From Prorocentrum cordatum (lineage: Eukaryota; Sar; Dinophyceae; Prorocentrales; Prorocentraceae), in contig CAUYUJ010022404.1 of assembly GCA_963575745.1 (NCBI GenBank), positions 140,001 to 204,000 on the forward strand: a stretch of DNA of 64,000 bases, written 5' to 3'. Position 1 is the first letter of the stretch, and every line of letters begins with the position of its first letter. Below, piece by piece: positions 45,658 through 52,803 of this stretch. The notes beneath the pieces are model-generated. The model was not told the origin of the DNA. It did not search any database and saw only the letters and a list, made by a program, of their open reading frames with translations. A program made the translations under genes and the position numbers.

Positions 45658-47280
45658 TCAGTCGTCGAAAGTGCTGAGCGCTGTCTCCGCCTGCGCGCAC
45701 TTCTTCTCAGCCGCGTCTGCCTTCTCCTTCACCGTCGCAAGCTGAATGGACAGCACGGCGTTCTTGGACAGGGTATCCTGGGCCGCGGCCGCGAGAGCGT
45801 CGAGGTCCTTGATGTGCCACGCCAGGGCCTTGCTGTGGTCCTTGTGCAGCTTGCTTGCCTTGGGGTTGTTCAACAACCCTTTTGCCTTGAAAGCGAGCGG
45901 GCTCACCTTGGCCAGGATCTTGACGGCGTCGCTCATCATCTTCTTGGTGGCTGAGGTTGGCGCGAGTTGCTCCTTTCCCTTGCCTTTGCCTTTGTTCTTG
46001 CCTTGGTGCTGCTGCGGGCTGGCGGTGCGCTCCTTTGCGGCGGTCAGGGACTGGCGGACCTCTTCCTCGACGCTTTTGTCGTCCTTGTAATCAATGTTCA
46101 CGCAGTAGAGCGTGCCGAGGACATCATCTTGTTTCTTGTCTTTGCACAGCCTCTTAATCCTCTTTGCGGAGTAGCCCTTCTTCTTGTAGACGCTGAGTGG
46201 GAGGTATTTCCCCTGCCTGCCTGAGGCGCGGCTCTCGCGGTATACCCTCGTGAACGTTTCCACCGCAATCTTCTCGACCTCTGCCTTCCCGTTCGCCTCC
46301 TTGACGTCGTTCCAAAAAGTATCTTTCTCTTCCTGTGAAAGCGACTTGAAGGATTGTGGCGGCCATCCTCCGAAAATCCTGTGGAGCTGAGTGTGCCGCG
46401 AACTGCGCGTTGAGCACTGCCAAACATTCCTTTTCTTGCCTACAATCCTTGCTGCGAGCGGCTCCACGGGCTTCTTGCACTTGGTGCAAACGGGGTTGCG
46501 ATCGAAGCGCGGCACCGCGTCGATAGCCGTCTGATCAGGGGCAGCGGCGCACGGTGGCTGGACCTCGGCGGGTTCTGTCGGGACCTCCGAGCTCCTCGGC
46601 GCGGCCGGTTTCTTGCGTTTCTTTTTGGCGGTCTTGGAGCGCTTCCCCTTGTTATTCCCCTTCTTCTTTTTCTTGGCCTTCTCGCCGTCCTCGCCGCTGA
46701 CGCCGTAGTCGGCGCCCTCGGCGCCGTCGTCTCCGCCAGTCCCGGCCTCGTCTGCGTCGGCGCCGTCGCCGTCGGCGTCGGCTGGCCAGCCTTCGGCGCC
46801 TTCGGAGGCCCTCCTCTTCTTGCCCCCCTTCTTCTCCTCAACTGCGGGCGCAGCCGCGCCGCCGCGGTCGCCTCCTTCGTCAAGGTGTTCGGGTTCGGGC
46901 CCCCACTCCCAGGACCAGTCGTCCTCCTCGGGCGCAAGGCCTGCCGCTGCCTTGGCTGCCCTGACCCTGGCCTTCTTGGGAGGGCGCTTGGCCTTGCCTG
47001 CGCGGCTGGCGCCGTGAGCGGCCACTTCGGCGGCGTCCTCTGGGGCCATCCCTAGCTCTTCGGCAAGTGTCACTGGCTCTCCCTCGGGGGTTTCCTCTGG
47101 CTCCTCGGGGGGGTCCTGTTTGACGTCGTCTAGCTGCCCCGCGCGGGCCGCCGAAGCCACGACGGAGAACTCGAACAGCGAGCGCTGCTTCTTGACCTCC
47201 ACGCGCTTGGGCGGGGCGGAGACGCGCGGCGGGGCGGCGGCCGACATCTGCTGCAGCAGGCACGCCGCAGGCTCGTCCAT
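45658..47280 (-). CDS. Gene B: basic/acidic protein with Cys motif, 540 aa
   Basis: The start at 47280 (ATG, frame open further upstream without a better ATG) gives 540 residues and one clean stop. The N-terminal half is disordered: acidic and Ala/Gly-rich with Lys-rich blocks (KKKKKGNNKGKRSK, KKKRKKP) that could be nuclear localisation signals. A globular part follows, with C-T-K-C at about 265-268, W-Q-C at about 287-289, FGGWPP at about 303-308 and TFW at about 321-323. This small zinc-finger-like module is one I associate with many unannotated dinoflagellate proteins. The C-terminus (about residues 440-540) is Lys/Ala-rich and helical, likely coiled coil. DNA or RNA binding is inferred. 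It is bracketed by palindrome arrays at 45358-45540 and 47391-47489. Confidence 0.65.
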   Translation of the reverse strand: MDEPAACLLQQMSAAAPPRVSAPPKRVEVKKQRSLFEFSVVASAARAGQLDDVKQDPPEEPEETPEGEPVTLAEELGMAPEDAAEVAAHGASRAGKAKRPPKKARVRAAKAAAGLAPEEDDWSWEWGPEPEHLDEGGDRGGAAAPAVEEKKGGKKRRASEGAEGWPADADGDGADADEAGTGGDDGAEGADYGVSGEDGEKAKKKKKGNNKGKRSKTAKKKRKKPAAPRSSEVPTEPAEVQPPCAAAPDQTAIDAVPRFDRNPVCTKCKKPVEPLAARIVGKKRNVWQCSTRSSRHTQLHRIFGGWPPQSFKSLSQEEKDTFWNDVKEANGKAEVEKIAVETFTRVYRESRASGRQGKYLPLSVYKKKGYSAKRIKRLCKDKKQDDVLGTLYCVNIDYKDDKSVEEEVRQSLTAAKERTASPQQHQGKNKGKGKGKEQLAPTSATKKMMSDAVKILAKVSPLAFKAKGLLNNPKASKLHKDHSKALAWHIKDLDALAAAAQDTLSKNAVLSIQLATVKEKADAAEKKCAQAETALSTFDD

Positions 47281-47390
47281 ACCTCGGTTGCGCGAGCGCT
47301 CCCGAGCGACCCGAGAGCAGGAAGCGCTGCTTTGAGCCCAGAGTGGCTGCAGCAAGGCGCAGTGGGGTCGTGAGCTCGGGAGCGCGTCTG

Positions 47391-47489
47391 AGCGAGTGAA
47401 TCGCTTGTCTGAGCGAGTGAATCGCTTGTCTGAGCGAGTGTATCGCTAGTCTGAGCGAGTGAATCGCTTGTCTGAGCGAGTGTATCGCT
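47391..47489. repeat. Palindrome array (5 copies, 21-bp period), 5' of gene B
   Basis: Copies start at 47391, 47412, 47433, 47454 and 47475 and read AGCGAGTGAATCGCT or AGCGAGTGTATCGCT, separated by TGTCTG or AGTCTG. The period is 21 bp, against 24 bp in the array at 45358, and the centres are a different mix, so each array has been homogenised locally. Confidence 0.95.
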
Positions 47490-47587
47490 AACCTCAGCAA
47501 GCGAAACAAGGTCTCAGCGATCCTCGCTCTCTCGCCCCCCCCGCCCCCATCCAAACAGAAAAGCGCAAACCACGGATGGCGACGTCA

Positions 47588-47775
47588 CGTTGGACCACCG
47601 TTGGACCACCCACGTTGGACCCCCGTTGGACCACCGTTGGACCACGGTGGTCCAACGCGTTGGACCCCTGTTGGACCACCGTTGGACCACCGTTGGACCA
47701 CCGTTGGACCACGTTGGACCACCTTCTGTTGGACCACCCACGTTGGACCACCGTTGGACCACCGTTGGACCACCA
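47588..47775. repeat. GTTGGACCACC tandem array with internal inversion
   Basis: About 15 copies of the 11-mer GTTGGACCACC and short variants. At about 47635-47655 the motif meets its reverse complement (GTTGGACCACGGTGGTCCAAC), a perfect 21-bp palindrome. The array lies between genes B and C inside the transposon. Short frames of this repeat (Trp/Ser/Asn or Pro/Leu/Asp) are not genes. Confidence 0.9.
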
Positions 47776-48047
47776 ATCGCCGTAGGGCTTGGAGGGTGGG
47801 TGGGCATGCGGCATCCGAAACCACACCAGAAACGAGCGTCAAAATTGTAACGAATATTGACGCTCCCTCTCGGGCCTTGTCCTTTTCTCTCTGATCTGTC
47901 CTTCTCGGTTTTTCTCCTCCTTCTCCTCCTCCTACTCTTCTTCATCCTCATCCTCTCTCAACCCTCCTCTTTACTTTCTCCTCCCCCCCCCTCCTCCTCT
48001 CCCCTCTCATCTTGGCGGGTCGCGCATGGGCGGGCTGAAGAGGAGCC
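47776..48047. other. C/T-rich spacer between genes B and C
   Basis: Mixed sequence passing into a CTC/TCC-rich tract (about 47900-48008). On the gene strand this is GGA-rich. No gene seen. Confidence 0.5.
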
Positions 48048-48101
48048 AGCGATTCGATCGCTCAAATGGGGTTTCGAGGAAGAGCCAGCGATTCGATCGC
48101 T
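48048..48101. repeat. Palindrome cluster (2 copies), 3' of gene C
   Basis: AGCGATTCGATCGCT at 48048-48062 and 48087-48101, inside a duplicated 39-bp unit containing GAGCCAGCGATTCGATCGCT. This centre variant occurs nowhere else in the element. Confidence 0.95.
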
Positions 48102-48197
48102 CAAGTTGGGTCACGAGGGTGCTATTATTTGTTCAAAGAATCGGCGGGCTCCCGAGACAGGCCGAGCGCAGGGCAGCAGGCCGCGTCTTGGAGTGGC

Positions 48198-48743
48198 TCA
48201 GCCCACGTGGCGCATGCAGATGCTCTCGAGCGTCTTCTTGGCGCCCGAGATCGCAGCAGCGCTGTCCTCGAACGCCTTCGCTGCGCTGCGTGCGATGGTC
48301 GCGGCGTGCTCCGTCGCAGTCAGAGACCTGTCAAGGCAATCCATGACCTGCTGCAGCTCGCCCTTGCGCACCGTGATGTCCCGCGTCACCACTGTCTTCG
48401 ACTTGTACTGGCCGACTGGTCCTGAAGACCGCTGTTGAACGGCCCGCCCTGGCTGCGGTTCCACGGATGGCGCGGGGCGCTTCTTGCTCTTCTGCGTGCC
48501 CAGCTCGTAGACAATGAACGCGTCATTGTCTGCCTCCTGCAACGCCGCCTCCCACTCGAGGGCGTTGTCCTCGTTGTGGTAGGTAGAACACCACAAGTGG
48601 TTCGCCACCTTTTCCTTCACGATGTCCCTGTCAGGGTCCGAGAAGATGCACGAGCCAGCTTTCTTGCAATCGCCGCGAGGGCAAAAGCCGCGCCACAGCC
48701 ATTCACTCCCGCTGGAACTCGCGGCCTCCGACGGCCCATCCAT
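48198..48743 (-). CDS. Gene C: small Cys/His protein, 181 aa
   Basis: ATG 48743 starts MDGPSEAASS. The frame is open further upstream but that part is Arg/Pro/Ser-rich. Residues 17-56 hold C21, C26, C32, H49, C52 and H56 in the pattern RGFCPRGDCKKAGSC...ANHLWCSTYH, which could bind zinc and is a module that I recall from many small dinoflagellate proteins. The middle is basic (KSKKRPAP). The last 70 residues form an Ala-rich amphipathic helix with TVRKGELQQVMDCLDRSL. A DNA-binding or adaptor role is possible. Function unknown. Palindromes flank it at 48048-48101 and 48853-48868. Confidence 0.6.
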   Translation of the reverse strand: MDGPSEAASSSGSEWLWRGFCPRGDCKKAGSCIFSDPDRDIVKEKVANHLWCSTYHNEDNALEWEAALQEADNDAFIVYELGTQKSKKRPAPSVEPQPGRAVQQRSSGPVGQYKSKTVVTRDITVRKGELQQVMDCLDRSLTATEHAATIARSAAKAFEDSAAAISGAKKTLESICMRHVG

Positions 48744-48852
48744 CGCTGCCCGCCGAGCGCGCCTTGGCCCTTGGCCGCTGAGAAAGAAAACCGTTCTAAA
48801 CAGATTGAGCCCAGACGAATGCAGATGACTACTCGCGCGGCCCGCCCCATGG

Positions 48853-48868
48853 AGCGAATGCAATCGCT
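48853..48868. repeat. Palindrome copy (16-bp variant), 5' of gene C
   Basis: AGCGAATGCAATCGCT, the only copy with a 6-nt centre. It lies 110 bp upstream of the gene C start. Confidence 0.85.
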
Positions 48869-48967
48869 GAGAGGAAATGCAACGGGCAGGGGTGCAAGGA
48901 TGCCGACGCATCGAATGGGGGCTGAGCGAGGAGGTCGAGCAAGCCGAGGCGACCGAAGGGGGGAGAG

Positions 48968-49265
48968 AACGGCCCGCCGCATCTGGGGCACTTCTTTGCG
49001 CCAGTAACTTCCCACGAGGGGCTCGCCAAATCTGGGGGCCTTCATTGCGTCAATAACATCCCACGAAGGGACCGCCAAATCTGGGACCCATTTTTGGCGT
49101 CAGTAAATTCCTAAAGGGCCCGCCCAAAAACTGAGACCAGAGATTTTGGCCTGGGTCGCTGCGGAGATTTTGACCTACGAACGGCGCCCGTGGCGTGGAT
49201 CGCCGCGGAGATTTTGGCCTGGATCGCGGCGGAGGGCGGCGTGGGGATTTTGGCCTGGATCGCGA
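48968..49265. repeat. Two short tandem repeats in the C-D spacer
   Basis: A unit of about 53 bp containing CGCCAAATCTGGG and GCGTCARTAA is repeated three times (about 48976-49125), followed by an 18-bp word GATTTTGGCCTGGATCGC repeated about five times in variable spacing (about 49143-49262). Neither is seen elsewhere in the window. Confidence 0.75.
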
Positions 49266-49303
49266 CGAAGAGAGGAGAGATAGACGAGAGAGGTGACCTG
49301 CAT

Positions 49304-49353
49304 AGCGATTCAATCGCTTGTGAACTGCATAGCGAGTCAATCGCTGTTTTTTT
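49304..49353. repeat. Palindrome pair and A7 tract touching the gene D stop
   Basis: AGCGATTCAATCGCT at 49304-49318 and AGCGAGTCAATCGCT at 49331-49345, then T7 at 49347-49353. On the gene strand the order is stop codon, one G, seven A, one C, palindrome. Gene D therefore has no 3' untranslated region between its stop codon and an A tract. Confidence 0.95.
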
Positions 49354-49354
49354 C

Positions 49355-50092
49355 TCAAATGTCCTCGAGGTCATGAGGGTCCCAGGCGGCCTGCGCCCGC
49401 GGCGCCCGCGTGCCTTCGGGGGCGCTGCCCTTGCTGCCCTTGCCGTCCTTGCCGCCCTTGCTGCGCTCGGAGAAGGCGCCGCCCTTGCTCTGCTCCTGGC
49501 CTTTGCCGCTCCTGGAAGAGGCGCCCTTGCCGCCGCCCATGCCCTTGTAGTCCGAAGGCCGTTTCGGCGCGTGGCCTGCTTGCCAGCCCCAGCCGCCGTA
49601 GCCGTACTTCTCCTCGAAGAACTCCTTGGACGTGCCACCGCGTTTCTTCCAACGCCGCTCGCCTTCTGACCATCTGTTGCCGCGCCACATCGTCGGCCCC
49701 CCCTCGCTTGGAGGAGGCGGGCCGCGCATGGCCCATGGCACGGCGAACTGCTTTGCCATGTCCTCCTCGTCCTTGAGAGCCTGCGGGGTGTTCCACAGGA
49801 AGGTCATCCTCGCTTGCTTGCGCCTCGGGTTCTCCGCGTCGCCGTCGCTGTCGGGCTCGCCCTTGCCGCTGGCGCGCCACCCGCCCTTGCAGCCTTTGCC
49901 CTTGTCGGCGGCGCTCCGCCCCTCGGACTCTGAGTCTGAGATGGGACTCATGCGGGGCTCTGAGTTTGAGGTTGGATTCATGCGCGATTCGTTGCCAGCG
50001 CCCCCGCTCTCCTGGGCCCCATCCTGGAACTGCGCAAAGGGGTCGCCCAAAGACAGCAACGATTGCAGTGGCCTCTCCGCGTCGTCGGCCAT
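49355..50092 (-). CDS. Gene D: Gly/Ser/Lys-rich protein, 245 aa
   Basis: ATG 50092 starts MADDAERPLQSL. The frame is open upstream, where it runs through two palindromes, so the later ATG is preferred. The N-terminal part is acidic and Ser-rich; the centre has a Trp/aromatic block (FLWNTPQALKDEEDMAKQ, WAMRGPPPP, MWRGNRWSEGERRWKK, YGYGGWGWQ). The C-terminal third is Gly/Ser/Lys-rich, resembling RNA-binding RGG-like tails. No named domain is recognised. The stop codon is one base from an A7 tract and the palindrome pair at 49304-49345. Confidence 0.55.
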   Translation of the reverse strand: MADDAERPLQSLLSLGDPFAQFQDGAQESGGAGNESRMNPTSNSEPRMSPISDSESEGRSAADKGKGCKGGWRASGKGEPDSDGDAENPRRKQARMTFLWNTPQALKDEEDMAKQFAVPWAMRGPPPPSEGGPTMWRGNRWSEGERRWKKRGGTSKEFFEEKYGYGGWGWQAGHAPKRPSDYKGMGGGKGASSRSGKGQEQSKGGAFSERSKGGKDGKGSKGSAPEGTRAPRAQAAWDPHDLEDI

Positions 50093-50182
50093 TGTCGCTG
50101 GCGCGGCCGCCGAGGCCTTGAGCCGAGGCCTTGAGCCGAAATGGCAATGCGAAGGCGCGGTCGCAGGGGCGCTCCGCGAGCA

Positions 50183-50263
50183 AGCGAATGCATCGCTGAC
50201 GCAGGGTTGAGGTGAAGGGAGCGCTGCTTCGATGGGAGGTCGGAGGAAAGCGAATGCATCGCT
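50183..50263. repeat. Palindrome pair (66-bp period), 5' of gene D
   Basis: Two identical copies of AGCGAATGCATCGCT at 50183-50197 and 50249-50263, inside a 66-bp direct duplication that includes GACGCAGGGTTG. This centre (ATGCA) makes the full 15-mer nearly perfectly palindromic. Confidence 0.95.
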
Positions 50264-50440
50264 GACGCAGGGTTGGGGGTTGGCTTGAGGGGTCGAGGCC
50301 TCATCCATAACTCTCCCCTCTCACCCTCCTCTCTTCCCTCTCCCCTCTCACCCCTCTCACCCCTCTCACCCCTCCTACCCCTCTCCAAGTCAGCGGTCCA
50401 TCACTCTCCCCTCTCACCCCTCTCACCCTGTCTATCCCCA

Positions 50441-50491
50441 AGCGAATGAATCGCTTAGCGAGTGGATCGCTGTTTTTTTTTTTTTTTTTTT
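50441..50491. repeat. Palindrome pair and A19 tract, 3' of gene E
   Basis: AGCGAATGAATCGCT at 50441-50455 and AGCGAGTGGATCGCT at 50457-50471, one base apart, then G and 19 T (19 A on the gene strand) at 50473-50491. The tract ends 282 bp downstream of the gene E stop. A CTC/ACCCCT-rich stretch (about 50310-50435) lies on the other side. Confidence 0.95.
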
Positions 50492-50773
50492 GTCATCGCA
50501 GGCAACGGTAAGGCACGCCCTCACAAGAGTAAAAGTGAGCGGCAGGGTTCCCTGGGGCGCTCGCGCGGCTTACCCAAACGCTAGGATGCGCTCTCCAGGG
50601 CCCCATATACAGAAGCGCGGTAGCGAAATGCATTGGACGCTCTGTCCGAAACACCGTAGCATGACTATGAGCGCGCGGCGTGTGGCACGGCTCAGGCCGA
50701 AATACATCTGGCAAAGTGCGTGGCGGACCCAGCGCGGCCGAGAGCGCCTCAGGAAACCTACACACATTATGAG

Positions 50774-52224
50774 CTACTTACCCAGCAGCTTTGAAATCCT
50801 GAGCCGCTCTTTGCAACTCGAGCACCCCTTTTTGGCGTAACGACACTTCGAACACCCGAGCTTCTTGATGGGCTTGAACAGGGGTGACACGGTGACGCCC
50901 TTCCCGTGGCCTTCGCCCGTCGTCTTAGCCCCAGCCTTCGTCGCCTTTGCTTTCGCCTTCCCCTTTGCCTTCCCCTTTGCCTTCGGCTTCGGCCCCCCCC
51001 CTTCTCCTTGGCCACGAGTCCGTGCAGGATGTCCTCGGTGACCGAGGCGACGTCCTCCTTCTTGGGGGGAGTCACGTTCTTTTTGGCGACGCTGGCTGCT
51101 GCAGGCGTCCCTGGCGACGGTGGCGTTGGCGCTGCTGGCGACGGTGCCCCTTCTGAGGCGGAAGATGGAAGAGAACTCGGGGCAGCGTCCTCCACGGCTG
51201 CGAACGCCGAGGCCGCGGCACGTTTCGCGCCGCCTCCCAGGATCTTGAGGTTCAAAGGGCCCGTCTGAGCGCCGACGTCCGCCCGCCGCAAGTTATCGAA
51301 CATGAGCTGCATCATCTGCAAAACGTCGGGCTGCGACGCCGAGGCGCTCATCATCTGCGCCCCCGTGGCCTGCTGCTTTGTGTTGCGGCATGGGTACGTA
51401 GCCTGGACGGAGCGAATCGCGGCTTCTGGCGCGGGGCATGCAGCTGGCAACTCGTCGCCATACACTTGCTTGAAGAAGCCAGGGTGGTCCTCGCAGAACG
51501 TCGAGGGGGGCGTAGGCAGCTCGGTCAGCCGAACGGGGGGCGCAGGAAGCCTCGAAACCTTCGTGGGTGAAATTGCGGCCAGGGGAAACTGCCTCCTCCT
51601 CCTCCTCCCCCTCCTCCTCCTCCTCCCCCACCCTCCCTTCTCCTAGGTCCCCCTCCCCTCGACGAGGGCCGCAATTTCAGCTGCAGCCTGGCGCTTGAAC
51701 ACGCGCTTGGTCTGCTGGAGGTACGAGTACTTTGCAGCCCACGCCAAATTCTTCGCGGTCTCGGCTCCGTCCACGGCCATGCGCCACATCGCCGTCAACA
51801 TCTGATACGTGCCTTCGGTCGGGTTGCGAAGACCTAAGCTAATCGCAACATCAACCAGCACGTTGAGCTTCGCTTCCTCGGGCACGTCGGTCCGCGCCAA
51901 CTGGTGCCACGAGCCCGCTGTCAGGTACCCGAAGATGCACTCATAATCCTGCTGAGCCATTCGCAAACCCACGGCGCTGCCAGAAGCCACGATGCTGCCG
52001 AGCTTCTCCAACAGCCTCCCCTTGGAAACCTCGGACCAGGGTTGCGCTGCGACGAGAGACGAGAGGGTTGTCACCTGCGTGGGCTGCAGCCTCGCGCTCC
52101 CGAAAGCCTGCACGAGCATCCTTTCCTGCGCGGCCGCCACCGTATCGAAACAGGGCTGCCCTTGCACTGCCTCGAGCAATCGCCCGACGGCCTCGACTTG
52201 GTCGCGCAAGCGCTGGGCAGCCAT
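50774..52224 (-). CDS. Gene E: helical protein with C-terminal Cys knuckle, about 458 aa
   Basis: ATG 52224 starts MAAQRLRDQVEAVG. Exon 1 (52224-51664) is followed by a purine-rich GT..AG intron (51663-51589, 75 nt, inferred from the TAG in exon 1's frame and the conserved-looking continuation) and exon 2 (51588-50774). The N-terminal 187 residues are helical (CIFGYLTAGSWHQLARTDVP, LGLRNPTEGTYQMLTAMWRM), a family that I recall as abundant in dinoflagellates. The middle is Ala/Pro-rich; the end is basic with GCSKCRYAKKGCSSC, a C-x2-C-x6-C-x2-C knuckle that could bind zinc and nucleic acid. Exon 2 needs a one-base shift at a nine-G run (50994-51002) to reach this knuckle; without it the frame ends in an Arg-rich tail at 50767. 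An assembly indel is likely. Confidence 0.6.
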
Positions 52225-52325
52225 GGCTATGCGGCCCCACCCACCCAAAAAAAAACGCGCGGGCTTGCGTATGCAAACGGCTTCGAATGATGGCGCAGTG
52301 GGGGCGGCATGGGCAGGGGCCTCAT

Positions 52326-52521
52326 AGCGAATTCATCGCTTATAGCGAATTGATCGCTCAGATAATTGCACAGCGAATTGATCGCTCAGAGAACCACATA
52401 GCGAATTCATCGCTTATAGCGAATTGATCGCTCAGATAATTGCACAGCGAATTGATCGCTCAGAGAACCACATAGCGAATTTATCGCTCATACCCAGGAA
52501 TGCGTTAGCGAATGCATCGCT
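52326..52521. repeat. Palindrome cluster (8 copies), 5' of gene E
   Basis: Copies at 52326, 52344, 52372, 52400, 52418, 52446, 52474 and 52507 (starts, each 15 bp). Six have AATTC or AATTG centres and lie in a 74-bp duplicated block (52326 to about 52399, and 52400 to about 52473); the last two read AGCGAATTTATCGCT and AGCGAATGCATCGCT. They occupy 102-297 bp upstream of the gene E start. Confidence 0.97.
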
Positions 52522-52607
52522 GTCCTCCTCCTTCCCCCCTCCTTTCTTCTCGCCGTCCTACTGGCTCACTACCGAACCACAGGGGGGGAGGGGAGGGGAG
52601 GGGCATG

Positions 52608-52774
52608 GAAATTGAAGAAGTTATGAAAGTTATGAAAGTTATAAGATGGTTATATGTCGATTATAAATTGTTGTGTAAGTATGGTTAGGGACACCGTGTA
52701 AGTATAGTTGCGGCTTCGGTAAGTACATTTGCATCTGAGACAGCTACTTCTATAAGTGTGATAAGGCACTCTAC
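52608..52774. repeat. Right AT-rich subterminal zone
   Basis: AT-richer than the interior, with GAAAGTTATGAAAGTTATAA and repeated GTAAGTA words (at about 52674, 52698 and 52720) plus AGTTGC at 52706. The AAGTT/AGTTGC vocabulary is shared with the left subterminal zone. Confidence 0.6.
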
Positions 52775-52801
52775 TTTGCTAAACCGAAGTCGCTACGCCA
52801 G
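52775..52801 (-). repeat. Right terminal inverted repeat
   Basis: Read on the minus strand it begins CTGGCGTAGCGACTT, identical to the left end for 15 bases and matching at 24 of 27. Confidence 0.9.
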
Positions 52802-52803
52802 CA
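52802..52803. other. Right copy of CA target-site duplication
   Basis: CA directly outside the right terminal inverted repeat, matching 42461-42462. The retroelement sequence resumes at 52804 with GGGGAGCTCC. Confidence 0.7.

Larger units (their letters stand above)
42463..52801 (-). mobile_element. 10.3-kb five-gene DNA transposon with palindrome-punctuated genes
   Basis: Both ends carry inverted repeats (24 of 27 positions match, the first 15 identical) flanked by CA. The interior holds five genes on the minus strand (A 45226-43026, B 47280-45658, C 48743-48198, D 50092-49355, E 52224-50774), AT-rich subterminal zones, and 34 copies of a 15-16 bp palindrome clustered between genes. Gene A has transposase-like motifs. 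The insertion split the retroelement polyprotein. A 2-bp duplication, ends starting CTGGC, subterminal repeats and the gene A motifs loosely resemble CACTA/EnSpm elements, but the repeat does not start with CACTA on both sides, so the superfamily is unsettled. It is younger than the retroelement, and its genes A-D are unbroken. Confidence 0.85.
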
